Part shown: positions 36,030 through 45,702 of the stretch, piece by piece | Layout of the letters: each line of letters starts with the position of its first letter | Numbering within the stretch: position 1 is the stretch's first letter | Origin: Bacillota bacterium | GTDB taxonomy: Bacteria > Bacillota > DTU065 | NCBI GenBank assembly: GCA_018435125.1 | Contig: JAHDNZ010000030.1 | Coordinates: 1 to 52,747, forward strand | Reading direction: 5' to 3' | DNA: 52,747 nt | The notes under the pieces: generated by a model | The model's database searches: none | Told to the model about the DNA's origin: nothing | The model's input: the letters and a program-made list of their open reading frames with translations, nothing else | Program-made: the position numbers and the translations under genes

Positions 36030-38321
36030 TTAATTTCCCGAACTAAGAGCAGAGAGCATATCACTGCTAAATTCCACACCACTACCACTTAGTTTGACTT
36101 TCATCGGCTTATCACCAATAGCTTTAATTTTAAACTCCAACCAAACGGCCTTATTGATAGAATCATAAGTTAGATCAAGCTCCCTACAATGCAGATCTCT
36201 GCTTAGGGTAACTTTGAGAGTGGTGTATTTATTGGTTTGAGGATTGAATACAGCTTCACCTCGTAAACCATACAAACCATATTTTAAGATGCCTTTACCG
36301 TTTAATTCCTTGAGCTGCCATTTGCCTTTGTCTTTGCTGTAGTTGATGCGTCCTTCTAAACTCAGATTTTCCATAGGTTCTACTTTTATGTTTCCGGCCA
36401 CCTTTATAGCCTCAAAAGGAACTAAATTATAATCGTGTTCAAGATTAGCCGTAAGCTTCCCGTAACTAATGCGGTGTGTGCTAGATAAGGTTTTAAAAGT
36501 TGCCTTAACCAGATCATATCCCGTTTTTATCTGCGTAGTAACTACAGAAAGATTATTATAGACACTAAAATCCAAGGCATGGATGTTGGACAGTTTATCA
36601 AAGCTAAACGGTGAATTGCCATAAACATCACGTTTAGTATAGTCGAAGGTAAAATTCCAGTTCTTTGCCGGCTGATAGCTAAGGCCTAAAGCACTACGCC
36701 AAGAAAGAACATAGGGGCTAAAGTTCTTTAAATTATAAACTGTACCCTGGCCCTCACCCAGAAGATTAAAGTTTAGTCCGGTAGCAATTTTATATGTTTT
36801 CCGGCCCAAAACTCCTCTAAAACTTAATTTATCACTTTCGATTTTTTTAGGTTCCTCTTTATAATGACCAATGGTAGTCTCTAGCATAATAGGCCAGGTC
36901 AGAAGATTTAGACTACGGGTTCTTAAAACTAATTCCGGTTGCCGAAATAACCTGCTGTAGGTAGAGGTAGTCGCTTCTTCCTGACTTTTATCCTCTTGCT
37001 GCCACTTAAGGGTACCTGATAAATATTTGGCATTGTAATTCAAGGTGCTATCGTAACTTAAAACTGTAATCCAAGGTTGATTGGCCTTTTGATAATAACT
37101 TAAATTTACTCCCAGATTAGTGGTTAAAACCTTACTAAGTTTTAGAGATTGGCTGGTTTCCAATTTAACTTCTTCTTTATCATTTGCAGGTGAATTCTCA
37201 TCACTATAACTAAATCTTAAATTACCAGTATAGCTACTACCACTAAAACTATAATTCCAACTGGTAGCTTTTAGCAATTTAGGAGCAAACTCGGTATAAT
37301 CCTCTTTATAAGCACCTGTCCCCGAAAGTTTGAACTTATCTTTAGTAAGGTTAAAACTTCCTGAGGTGTCAAAAAGCTTAAGTTCATTGGTAAAGGGGGA
37401 ATAAATAAGGTAATAACGGGTATTTAGATTCTTTTGATCCTTAGAGTAGGCATGCTGCAGTCCTTGACCTATTCCCAACTTATTTAAATAATCAATGTTT
37501 ATCTCACCTTTGTTGTAATTATTTAAAGTATAGACATAGGCGAGTTTGACAAAAAAGCCCTCTTTAGCCGATGACCCAAACTGTGGGAACTTCCAATAGT
37601 TCTTCTTTTCTTTTAAAGAAACCTGCCAATACGGCAAATATAGCAGGGGTAGTTTACCCTCTTTATAGTAGAGATTGCGCATAACTAGTTTATCATCTTC
37701 ATAAATCTCGATTATCTTGGCAGCGATATGATAATGAGGGTTTTCAAGATTACAAGTGGTAATCCGGCCTCCTTCTAGACGCAGAAATTTTTCTTCAAAG
37801 CTCATATTATGACCATAGAGGTAAATATCATCCTTGAATTTTTCATTTTCAATGTGACCTCTTACCCCTTTGATGGTACCTGTTTTTGTTTTGTAATTAT
37901 AGACAAGCTCATCCCCGGTAAATTCTTTTGAACCCTCTACAACCCTAACTCCCCCGGAAAAACGCACTACATTGTTTTCCAAATCGACTTCAGCTATATT
38001 ACCTTTGGCTGTAAAGTTTGAACCGCGAATATTGACATCACCTTTAATTGTAACCTTCTTTTCATCGCCAGCTAGTTCATCATCAGCTGTTACCAAGATC
38101 TCATCCTCAGCAATATTATCAGGCTCATCCTGGTTATCTCCACCATCTTCAATAGCATCAGTATCCAAGTCACTTTTTTTGTCAGTTGTTTCTTCTAGTT
38201 CAACTGCCGAGGTGGGATTGTCACTTGGGGATGATTTGGTATCATCATAAATTGTTTCCTCAGCCAACGCACACATGCCAAGGGCTACTATTATTCCGAT
38301 TATAAGGCAGACCTTTTTCAA
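36030..38321 (-). CDS. lptD: LPS assembly OM protein LptD
   Basis: 763 residues from a TTG at 38321 (GGGGGGG 6 nt upstream); the frame runs open to 38357 and would overlap the previous gene. A signal peptide is followed by an acidic Asp/Glu-rich low-complexity stretch (about residues 30-80). An OstA-like jellyroll comes next (VTIKGDVNIRGSNFTAKGN, FTGDELVYNYKTKTGTIKG), then a barrel of about 500 residues with YYKEGKLPLLYLPYWQVSLKE, a typical LptD segment. It inserts LPS into the outer leaflet. No LptE is seen in the window. Confidence 0.9.
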   Translation of the reverse strand: MKKVCLIIGIIVALGMCALAEETIYDDTKSSPSDNPTSAVELEETTDKKSDLDTDAIEDGGDNQDEPDNIAEDEILVTADDELAGDEKKVTIKGDVNIRGSNFTAKGNIAEVDLENNVVRFSGGVRVVEGSKEFTGDELVYNYKTKTGTIKGVRGHIENEKFKDDIYLYGHNMSFEEKFLRLEGGRITTCNLENPHYHIAAKIIEIYEDDKLVMRNLYYKEGKLPLLYLPYWQVSLKEKKNYWKFPQFGSSAKEGFFVKLAYVYTLNNYNKGEINIDYLNKLGIGQGLQHAYSKDQKNLNTRYYLIYSPFTNELKLFDTSGSFNLTKDKFKLSGTGAYKEDYTEFAPKLLKATSWNYSFSGSSYTGNLRFSYSDENSPANDKEEVKLETSQSLKLSKVLTTNLGVNLSYYQKANQPWITVLSYDSTLNYNAKYLSGTLKWQQEDKSQEEATTSTYSRLFRQPELVLRTRSLNLLTWPIMLETTIGHYKEEPKKIESDKLSFRGVLGRKTYKIATGLNFNLLGEGQGTVYNLKNFSPYVLSWRSALGLSYQPAKNWNFTFDYTKRDVYGNSPFSFDKLSNIHALDFSVYNNLSVVTTQIKTGYDLVKATFKTLSSTHRISYGKLTANLEHDYNLVPFEAIKVAGNIKVEPMENLSLEGRINYSKDKGKWQLKELNGKGILKYGLYGLRGEAVFNPQTNKYTTLKVTLSRDLHCRELDLTYDSINKAVWLEFKIKAIGDKPMKVKLSGSGVEFSSDMLSALSSGN

Positions 38322-38335
38322 ATCAATCCCCCCCC

Positions 38336-39418
38336 TTAAACCCTTTCCACTTCCCACAGAAGGCTAACTCCAATAGTTAAAAAGAATACTGTTGGAAGCC
38401 AGGCTCCCAGTATGGGAGCTATAATTCCTTCTATGCCCAGGGTACGAAAAAGAGCACTTAATACATAGTAAATTAATGCAATTCCAATGGCTAGCCCTAC
38501 ACCTAAGAAAGTTCCACCCTTACCGAATTTGATACTAAGAGGTGCCCCTAAAAGGACAAACACTAAACTTACTAAAGGGATAGATACCTTGCGATGATAA
38601 TCAACAATCAATTCATTTACATTTGCGCCCGAGCGGCTAAAAATAGCATTCTGCTCTGCCAGTTCTTTTCTGGTCATTTCACCGGTGCTTTTTTGCACCC
38701 CGAAAATAGTATCTATATCCTGACCGATATTAATGGCCACTTTTTGAAACTTTTTTTCACTAGTAACAAAACCAGCTTCGTCAAATTCTCTACTTATACC
38801 ATCTTTTAATATAAAGGTTTTTTCTTCATAACAGGCTTCTTTGGCTGAGATTATCTCTGGCAACCCGATATAGTTAGTCCGATAAACCAAAACATCCTTC
38901 ATTACACCATTGGTGCGATCTACAAAACGGACATAAAAATAGTAATTGCCTGTCCCCTTAAAAAATACATCTTCTTCGATTTGGGGTAAGTTATCCTGGA
39001 AAATAACTCTTCTAATAACCTCTTCAAACTCCGCATTAGCCTTGGGAACTATGTAATCACCTAATAAAAATGCCATCGAGCTAATAACAATTCCGAGCAA
39101 AATAAGTGGCGTTACCAGTGACACAAAACTAATACCTGCTGTTCGCATAACAGTCATCTCTGAGTCTTTAACCAAACGGCCTACTGACATAAATACTGCC
39201 AGAAGTACTGCCACAGGTAATGTTAAAATTATTATTTCAGGTAGCTTAAACCAAATTAGCTTTAAAACTACAGCCAAAGGGGTCCGCCGTGAAACCAAAT
39301 AATCCATCAGTTCAAAAAGAAGATCACTCATAAGAATCACTGTCATTCCAGCGATGCCCATTAAAAAAGGTGTGGTAAATTCTTTCAGTATGTAGCGTTT
39401 AAAAATTTTATTGTGCAT
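38336..39418 (-). CDS. LptF/LptG-family LPS export permease (partner adjacent to lptD)
   Basis: 360 residues, six-helix YjgP/YjgQ layout: IFKRYILKEFTTPFLMGIAG at the start, a periplasmic jellyroll (about 115-255), then KVSIPLVSLVFVLLGAPLSI. Second of the two permeases needed for LptB2FG; the other is at 20384. It ends 15 nt before the lptD start, in one operon. Confidence 0.92.
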   Translation of the reverse strand: MHNKIFKRYILKEFTTPFLMGIAGMTVILMSDLLFELMDYLVSRRTPLAVVLKLIWFKLPEIIILTLPVAVLLAVFMSVGRLVKDSEMTVMRTAGISFVSLVTPLILLGIVISSMAFLLGDYIVPKANAEFEEVIRRVIFQDNLPQIEEDVFFKGTGNYYFYVRFVDRTNGVMKDVLVYRTNYIGLPEIISAKEACYEEKTFILKDGISREFDEAGFVTSEKKFQKVAINIGQDIDTIFGVQKSTGEMTRKELAEQNAIFSRSGANVNELIVDYHRKVSIPLVSLVFVLLGAPLSIKFGKGGTFLGVGLAIGIALIYYVLSALFRTLGIEGIIAPILGAWLPTVFFLTIGVSLLWEVERV

Positions 39419-39449
39419 TGAATCACCCCACTTGTTTGCGCTAAGAATT

Positions 39450-39484
39450 TAAGATAGGTACCTAAAGTCCAGGCACCTATCTTA
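39450..39484 (-). terminator. Long hairpin between the small barrel gene and the LptF/G permease
   Basis: TAAGATAGGTACC and GGCACCTATCTTA pair with one mismatch around 9 nt. The minus-strand sequence after it (AAATTCTTAG) lacks a solid U-tract, so attenuation or RNA processing is as likely as full termination. Confidence 0.5.
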
Positions 39485-39514
39485 GGCATCCGCCCTCATT
39501 TTGTTTTCCATTCC

Positions 39515-40327
39515 TTAAAAAACATAATTAAAGCTTGCACTGTGACCGATTTTACCTTCTTGGCAACAAAGACCCAAGTCCAGACTATAGTGGTTATTAT
39601 CTTTAAGACCACTATACCCCAGCCCTAAGGAAGGAATAAATTGTTTAAAAGTTGTATCTACTCCTAAACCGCCTCGAAAACACCACGAGGTTTTTTTATA
39701 TTCAACTCCCAGACTAAGATTGGTTTTTTTGTCCGAACTAGTAAAAGCATCAAAGCTTACAGCTAAAGGCTGTCTAAAGCGGTAGGTAAGAGCCAACCGA
39801 ACTAAAGATTTGTTTGATACCAATGAGTTGCTTTTATCTGACCATATTACAAGATCCTTAACCACAAGTGCTGTTATTAAGTTTTCAAACCAATTTGCCC
39901 CAATAGCTAGATCCATGCCATATGAATTTGGGTTACCTTTTCTATAGATCAGGTTTATCCCGCCATAGACAGGTTTAGTACAAAAAGCAATTGTATAATA
40001 AAAATGGTTTTGCTTTGCTTCAGGAAGGTAAAGCCAGGTAAGACCTCCCGCTAATCTAAAATTACTGAGTCTGGGGTTATATAGCTCCGAAAAACCAGGT
40101 TCCAAATAGCCTATTACAATCTTATTTGTCCCTAGGAATTCATAACCCCCACCTATGAGACGTCCCTTTAACTGGCTAAGGGCTGCCGGGTTATTTAACA
40201 CCGCATCAAAACCACAAGCCACTGCCGCTCCAGCATTACTTTGATAAGATAGCTCGGAGGCTAAACTAACTATAGCCATAGTACTTATTATAAATATCAC
40301 TATTAAAGCCAACTGTCTTTTTTGCAA
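39515..40327 (-). CDS. Putative OM beta-barrel protein (PorV/UPF0164-like pattern)
   Basis: 270 residues from a TTG at 40327; a GTG at 40336 would sit on its own SD (AGGAGG). Signal peptide, then ELSYQSNAGAAVACGFDAVLNNPAALSQL, the 'NPA.L' start common to PorV/FadL-like small barrels. Alternating strands follow, ending SASFNYVF with a C-terminal Phe. It follows the YjbH-like gene by about 12 nt. An OM transporter or assembly factor is likely; the exact family is uncertain. Confidence 0.6.
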   Translation of the reverse strand: MQKRQLALIVIFIISTMAIVSLASELSYQSNAGAAVACGFDAVLNNPAALSQLKGRLIGGGYEFLGTNKIVIGYLEPGFSELYNPRLSNFRLAGGLTWLYLPEAKQNHFYYTIAFCTKPVYGGINLIYRKGNPNSYGMDLAIGANWFENLITALVVKDLVIWSDKSNSLVSNKSLVRLALTYRFRQPLAVSFDAFTSSDKKTNLSLGVEYKKTSWCFRGGLGVDTTFKQFIPSLGLGYSGLKDNNHYSLDLGLCCQEGKIGHSASFNYVF

Positions 40328-40339
40328 CCTCTCCACCTC

Positions 40340-40966
40340 CTAAAATTTAGTGGTGAAACAGGCACTGATTGAAAGAGCATTGAAGTTTAACAGGCCAATA
40401 TCTACACTCAAGTTATGCTTAAATTGCAATCTACTGCCAATATTAAAAACTGCAGGTATTTCGTTTAAGTTGCTGTTATCTTTAAATTCGCCAATTATGG
40501 TAACGACAGGCAAAATAGTTCCTGCCGGAGATACAGTTACAGGATTTAGAATTAAACTAATACCACCAAAAATGCCACCATATCTACCCGTTCCAAAGCC
40601 AAGATGACCTTTAAGACCTTTATTGGTCAGATTTTTACTTACTACTCCATAAAAAGCAGAACCTGTTGCTCCCACAGCAACAGCAGGTAGTTCGGAGGTC
40701 TCTTCAACTAAACACCATTTAAAAAAGCCATAAAGCGGCCTGTTTATTGCTCCTGCTATACCAAGTTCAACATTATCAATAAAAGTAGCCTTAAGGTTAG
40801 CATAAATACTTTTTTCTGTATAACTAGCACCCAAACTATAAAAACCCGGTCTTGCTACAGCAGCTGTAGGTATAGTCAAAAGTCCTTTTGGGCCAAGATA
40901 ACTATCTGCCTGAACGAAAAAACTAAATATAGAAATGATTACAAGCCCCAGTAACAATCGCTTCAC
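40340..40966 (-). CDS. Putative small OM barrel, YjbH-like N-terminus
   Basis: 208 residues. After the signal peptide comes GPKGLLTIPTAAVARPGFY, resembling the 'G..G....P.A....G' opening of YjbH-type exopolysaccharide OM proteins. Glycine-rich strands follow and it ends ACFTTKF, again with a terminal Phe. The ATG overlaps the lpxD stop by 4 nt. About 10-12 strands would fit. Function unknown. Confidence 0.55.
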   Translation of the reverse strand: MKRLLLGLVIISIFSFFVQADSYLGPKGLLTIPTAAVARPGFYSLGASYTEKSIYANLKATFIDNVELGIAGAINRPLYGFFKWCLVEETSELPAVAVGATGSAFYGVVSKNLTNKGLKGHLGFGTGRYGGIFGGISLILNPVTVSPAGTILPVVTIIGEFKDNSNLNEIPAVFNIGSRLQFKHNLSVDIGLLNFNALSISACFTTKF

Positions 40967-42036
40967 TTATTATTATTCTCCCCTCGGTCCAGCTGGGCAA
41001 CTAACTTATCTAGTGTTTTTGTCAGTTCTCTTACGTCTTTACGTAACTTTGGAAGTTCTTGAAGACTGGCTTTAATCCGATAGTCTTTCCTATGATCTGT
41101 TGCCGGAATACCGCTTACAATTTCATTATCAGCTAAGTCTCCATCCACTAAAGACTTGCTCATAATGCCACAGTCATCACCAATTTTTTGCTGCCCGGCG
41201 AACATAACCTGTCCTCCCACTTTAACTCGTTTGCCCAAGGTTGTACTACCAGCAAGACCGATCTGCCCTGCCAATATACTATCCTGACCTATTTGGCAGT
41301 TATGTCCGACATGAATCATATCACCTAATTTAACCCCGTTTTCTATTACAGTAGGCCCAGCAGCTCCGGAGGCAATAGAGGTATTGGCAAATATTTCGAC
41401 ATCATCACCGATTATTACTCCACCGATTTGTGGTACCTTCTGCCAACCTTTTTCCGAGTAAACAAAGCCAAAACCTTCTACCCCAATTAAAGCTCCCGGG
41501 TGTATTAAAACTCTATCGCCAATTGTAACATTTTCTCGGATAACTACTTGCGGGTAAATTACACAGTCTCTGCCAATTTGGCTGCCAGGTCCAACAAAAA
41601 CGCCTGGATAAAGCACTGTGTTATCTCCGATCTTAGCGCCACTAGCGACAAAAGCGTAGTCATAGACAGTTACCTTTTCTCCCAAATGAGCGTGGGGTTC
41701 AATCGTAGCTTTTGAACTAACTTGACCATCATAAATTACCTTACGGGCAAAAAGTGCGAGTACCTTGCTAAAAGCTTCTCGGCCATCTATAACTACAATC
41801 CCATTAACCAGCAGATCCTTTATATACTTTTCTTCGATAATATAAGCTGAGGCTTGCTTTAAGGCAGCAATATCTCTGGCTTCTTTGCTGGCTACTAAAG
41901 TTATGGCACCACTGCCTGCTTGAAATATAGGAGCAACTTGAGTAATTAGTACCGACGGATCACCAATAACAGTTCCACCTGTCAGTGCCCATATATCTTT
42001 TAGCATAATAGGTTCTTGTGGTGGTGATAGCTGCAT
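40963..42036 (-). CDS. lpxD: UDP-3-O-acylglucosamine N-acyltransferase
   Basis: 357 residues: an N-terminal uridine-binding domain (about 1-105), a left-handed beta-helix of hexapeptides (105-320), and a C-terminal coiled tail (KLRKDVRELTKTLDKLVAQL) that forms the trimer's end. The catalytic His lies in MIHVGHNCQIGQDS. It adds the second acyl chain in lipid A synthesis. SD AGGAGGGAG precedes the ATG. Confidence 0.95.
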   Translation of the reverse strand: MQLSPPQEPIMLKDIWALTGGTVIGDPSVLITQVAPIFQAGSGAITLVASKEARDIAALKQASAYIIEEKYIKDLLVNGIVVIDGREAFSKVLALFARKVIYDGQVSSKATIEPHAHLGEKVTVYDYAFVASGAKIGDNTVLYPGVFVGPGSQIGRDCVIYPQVVIRENVTIGDRVLIHPGALIGVEGFGFVYSEKGWQKVPQIGGVIIGDDVEIFANTSIASGAAGPTVIENGVKLGDMIHVGHNCQIGQDSILAGQIGLAGSTTLGKRVKVGGQVMFAGQQKIGDDCGIMSKSLVDGDLADNEIVSGIPATDHRKDYRIKASLQELPKLRKDVRELTKTLDKLVAQLDRGENNNK

Positions 42037-42064
42037 ATTTCTCCCTCCTAGCAGGCTGATTGAT

Positions 42065-43249
42065 TTACATGTTATTTTGGTCTTGTCTGTTTAGAAACAA
42101 AAGCAGATCCTTGGTTAAATCCATAGCGTTTTCAGGAATCTTATCTACCAGTATCCCATTACTATAACCTTTTTTTATGGCTAATACATTTAGACCTTCG
42201 AGGCATTCTTGTTCAATCCTCTTTAGAAGTTTTTCCTTTTTTATAACCAGGTTTTCTAATTGTTTTCGTTGTTTATCGTTAAAATTAGCTATTAAATTGG
42301 TTTTTTGATCTAGCGCACTAACCTTTTCTATACTCTCTAAAGCTTTTGCTAGTTCACTACGTCTTTTTTCTGCAGCTTGAACTTCCTTTGTCATTGATTG
42401 TAAATAATAATTCTCTTTTTCTCGGTATCTTATATCAATCTCATTTTCTTTTTTAGCTAAGCTAGCCAGTCTTTTAGCCAGCAAATCGTCCAATTCATTT
42501 TCTTGCTCTTTATCTAGTTCAAGTAGACGCTGCTGCCATTCCTGCTGTTTCTTTTTCAGTTCCACTTCCGGGCTTACTTCGGCTTGTATGTTAGCATCAT
42601 TTCTGGTGAAATTAGTTTGTTTATTTTTTAAACCTATATCGACTCGGATTGAATATTTTGCTTGTATAGCAATTGAATTTTGCTTTTTTTCAAGATAGGC
42701 TAACTCTTGTAGATACTGCTGTTCTTCCGAGGCAATCTGTTTAAGGTATCTTCCTATAATCTGCTTTTTTTCTTTTTCAAGCTGACTTTGTGATTCTTTT
42801 TGTAATTTTTCCTTTTCCAATACCATCTCTTTGCGTAGTTGCACAATCAGAGCATCTTTTAATTGAGCTAATGAATTGGTTACCAGTTCTGACTGCGTTT
42901 GTAAAAAACCCTGTGGATTTGCTAGATTTTTTTGGTTCTCCCATTCTTGTAAAAGATCATCGTAGGCTTTTTGTTCTATCTTTCTGGTGGCGATCTCTCT
43001 AGCTAGTTTTTCTATCTCAGGGTAGAGGGGATGTTTTTTTAGAGCACTGTCTCTAACTGCCACTATCTGGTAGTTTTTATCATTTACTGATTGCATAGTC
43101 TCCGGTGATATTATTTTTTTAGACTCCAATACGCCTATTTGCTGTTTAAATAAGTTTATCGACTCTTCATTAGTGATAAATCCCACAATACAGCCACATA
43201 TAAAAAGCCAAATTACAAAATTCCAGCTCAATCTCCTATGGCGAGTCAC
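42065..43249 (-). CDS. Long coiled-coil OmpH/Skp-like periplasmic protein
   Basis: 394 residues from the GTG at 43249 (AAAGGAGG 7 nt upstream; frame open to 43300). One N-terminal helix or uncleaved signal is followed by about 350 residues of charged, helical, Gln/Glu/Lys-rich sequence. The C-terminal part (AIKKGYSNGILVDKIPENAMDLTKDLL) matches the end of OmpH/Skp chaperones. More than twice the usual Skp length. It is followed by lpxD and preceded by a normal skp; likely an OM-protein chaperone variant. Confidence 0.6.
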   Translation of the reverse strand: MTRHRRLSWNFVIWLFICGCIVGFITNEESINLFKQQIGVLESKKIISPETMQSVNDKNYQIVAVRDSALKKHPLYPEIEKLAREIATRKIEQKAYDDLLQEWENQKNLANPQGFLQTQSELVTNSLAQLKDALIVQLRKEMVLEKEKLQKESQSQLEKEKKQIIGRYLKQIASEEQQYLQELAYLEKKQNSIAIQAKYSIRVDIGLKNKQTNFTRNDANIQAEVSPEVELKKKQQEWQQRLLELDKEQENELDDLLAKRLASLAKKENEIDIRYREKENYYLQSMTKEVQAAEKRRSELAKALESIEKVSALDQKTNLIANFNDKQRKQLENLVIKKEKLLKRIEQECLEGLNVLAIKKGYSNGILVDKIPENAMDLTKDLLLFLNRQDQNNM

Positions 43250-43277
43250 AGACAGTCCTCCTTTCTGTTTACTTAAG

Positions 43278-43308
43278 AAAAGAGGATGGACTAGGCCCAT
43301 CCTCTTTT
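43278..43308 (-). terminator. 12-bp hairpin between skp and the long Skp-like gene
   Basis: AAAAGAGGATGG and CCATCCTCTTTT pair perfectly around 7 nt, directly after the skp stop. The T-run is inside the stem and no strong U-tract follows on the minus strand, so partial termination is likely. Confidence 0.5.
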
Positions 43309-43311
43309 GTC

Positions 43312-43785
43312 TTACTTAATCTTGGCGCCAGCCTGAATTACTGCTTCAGTTATATCAAAAGCAGGGTTACCATAATAAATAACGCCAGCATCAATTACCG
43401 AACTTAATCCCTTCTCTTGAGCTACTTTGCTAATTGTAGAAAGAAGCTGGTTTTGGGCTGCTTGAAGTTTCTCATCAAGCTTAAGTTCAATAAGACGATC
43501 ATTAAGATCCTGTTGATATTTAATAAAAGTTTGTTGCTTATCTTCTTCTTTCATATTTTTAGTTTCCTTGTCGAACTTATCTTGCATTTTTTGCGTTTCG
43601 GTATCAATAATTTTTTGAATATCAGCAATTGGTTTAAACTCAGATGAAAGTCTCACAATATCAACATAGCCCATCGGACCATTAGCGTTTTTGTCTATTG
43701 CACCACCTATAAATACAACTGAAAGTAGTGCAACAACTGCAATAGCTGCAACGATAATTAAACGCCCATTTTTAATCTGTTTCAT
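43312..43785 (-). CDS. skp: OmpH/Skp-family periplasmic chaperone
   Basis: 157 residues. A signal/anchor helix (about 9-28) precedes MGYVDIVRLSSEFKPIADIQ, a long coiled coil, and AQEKGLSSVIDAGVIYYGNPAFDITEAVI, the typical OmpH ending. It escorts unfolded OM proteins to BamA, whose gene lies 18 nt upstream, the usual arrangement. Confidence 0.88.
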   Translation of the reverse strand: MKQIKNGRLIIVAAIAVVALLSVVFIGGAIDKNANGPMGYVDIVRLSSEFKPIADIQKIIDTETQKMQDKFDKETKNMKEEDKQQTFIKYQQDLNDRLIELKLDEKLQAAQNQLLSTISKVAQEKGLSSVIDAGVIYYGNPAFDITEAVIQAGAKIK

Positions 43786-43803
43786 TTCCGAATCACCTTT
43801 CTT

Positions 43804-45492
43804 TTAAAATGCCTGGCCCAAACTAAAGTAAAATTGCGACTGCCACTTTCCCTCTTCCTTAGAAAATCCATAATCCAGACGGATTGGACCTATGGGGGTG
43901 TTTATACGAACGCCAGGGCCAAAACCAGTTTTAAAATTAGACATACTAAATCCATTGTCCCATATTTGGCCGGCATCTGCAAATAACACTAATTGAATCT
44001 GCTCTGAAATAAGATAGCGATACTCTAAATTACTTACCATACTGCGTTTACCGTCAAGTATACCAAATTTATAACCCCTAACCGTATTGGAACCACCTAT
44101 ATAATACTTCATATTCTCAGGTAGTTTAGCATCAGGAGTTGTAACTACGCCACATTGGATGTGTCCTGCTAAAACATGCTTGCCAGCCTTATCAAGCTTA
44201 ACATATTTAGACATATCAAAATCGTATTTTTGGTAAGAATAGTTTCCGCCTAATACCTTGCCGCCAAATTCTGTTAGTAATCTAATCCTGTGTCCTTTAC
44301 TTGGATAGAGGTAGTGGTTTGCATCGTCATAACTAAGTATAAACCCTAAACTACGGGTTTTCCAGTCAGTTACGGTGTTTGTTGCTGACACTTTTTCCAA
44401 ATTGTTATCTAAGGTACCATTTAGTGATAAGCGCAGATACTCTCCCACAGGACGGCCGATTGTTAGGGTAAATCCTTTGCGATCATCTTCTACATAGGTA
44501 TGGTCTGCGTTATCAATCCTTTGCTTGATATAGTTTAAATCAACACCAAAAGAAGTTAGGCTCGAACCTAAAAAAGGCTCGTAGAAACTTAAGCCAAGCA
44601 ACCGCTTTTGTTTGCCAAGCTCAACCTTTGAAGATAACTTTTGTCCATAACCTAGAAAATTATCTTCTTGATACTGCAAATAACCGACAATCCCATCAAC
44701 TGAACTGTAACCAAGACCACCTAGGATTTGGCCTGATTTTCTTTCCTTTACATCGATAACCATAGTCTGCTCCATTGGTTTGTCGGTAGGTTCAAAGAAA
44801 ATGTTCACTGAATCAAAGTAACCAGTATTATAAAGCTTGCCATAGATCTTTTCTAACTCATCTTTTTTAGGTACATCACCTTTTTTTAGAGTTACATATC
44901 TTAGCACTACATTCTCCTTAGTCTTTTCCAGTCCGGTTACTTTAACTCCTGAGAGCTTAATTGTCACAAAATGCATTTGAAATATACCGTTATCATCTAC
45001 ATAGACATCGGCTGGTTCAATATAAATGCCATAGTCATTAGCTATGCTTTCTATCAAAGCTTGTATAGTTTCCGGAGTTATTTTATTAATATTTAAGATC
45101 TCACCTACAGGTATATCTAACCTCTTTACGATTTCATCTGCAGGTATATCACTGACATCAATATCTACATTAACGCCATTAATAACCGGGTTTTCTTCAA
45201 GTTTAAAATTGACTCTAATACCGCCTAAATAAAATTTAGGTTCGACTTCTACAAAACTGAAAAAACCCATCTCGGATATGGCCTTCATATCCTCCATCAA
45301 TTTATCATCATCGAGAGGTTCTCCAACTTTTGTTGCCTTAATTACTTCTAAAACAGCAGCAGATTCTATCTCCTGATTGCCTGATACAGTTATTGAAGTA
45401 ACAACAGCCCCCTCAGCACTTCCAACCCAGGATAAGGCTATCAGTAGGATGATTGTAAAAACTATCATAACTGCATTTTCTCTTCGAGTCAT
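43804..45492 (-). CDS. bamA: OM protein assembly factor BamA (Omp85)
   Basis: 562 residues from the ATG at 45492, which follows GGGGGCAGG; the frame is open to 45513. Signal peptide, then three POTRA domains by my count (about 28-98, 100-185, 185-265) rather than the five of E. coli. A 16-strand barrel follows with GGSNTVRGY, the RGF/RGY lid-lock motif. The C-terminus YFSLGQAF ends in Phe. It inserts barrels into the OM. BamB-E were not seen in the window. Confidence 0.93.
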   Translation of the reverse strand: MTRRENAVMIVFTIILLIALSWVGSAEGAVVTSITVSGNQEIESAAVLEVIKATKVGEPLDDDKLMEDMKAISEMGFFSFVEVEPKFYLGGIRVNFKLEENPVINGVNVDIDVSDIPADEIVKRLDIPVGEILNINKITPETIQALIESIANDYGIYIEPADVYVDDNGIFQMHFVTIKLSGVKVTGLEKTKENVVLRYVTLKKGDVPKKDELEKIYGKLYNTGYFDSVNIFFEPTDKPMEQTMVIDVKERKSGQILGGLGYSSVDGIVGYLQYQEDNFLGYGQKLSSKVELGKQKRLLGLSFYEPFLGSSLTSFGVDLNYIKQRIDNADHTYVEDDRKGFTLTIGRPVGEYLRLSLNGTLDNNLEKVSATNTVTDWKTRSLGFILSYDDANHYLYPSKGHRIRLLTEFGGKVLGGNYSYQKYDFDMSKYVKLDKAGKHVLAGHIQCGVVTTPDAKLPENMKYYIGGSNTVRGYKFGILDGKRSMVSNLEYRYLISEQIQLVLFADAGQIWDNGFSMSNFKTGFGPGVRINTPIGPIRLDYGFSKEEGKWQSQFYFSLGQAF

Positions 45493-45702
45493 TAACCTGC
45501 CCCCTAACAACATAGTTCTTATCTAGTTCTTATACAGTTTTTGTAATTCTCGACCAGAATTATTATTCCTTCCCCTTTAGACTCTATCACTTTGTGGGGT
45601 TACCTCCAAATTAAGATATTTTCTCTTCTCAATTTACATAGCTGGTATCTTTTATTAGCCTCAATTTCTACGGCCGAAGAATATTTTTAGTTCCTAGCTT
45701 TG

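Noticed and set aside
45519-45590. 23-residue GTG-started frame between tamB and bamA with a GGAGG upstream
   Set aside because: The SD is 12 nt away, the peptide has no recognisable features, and the region is more simply the bamA leader.
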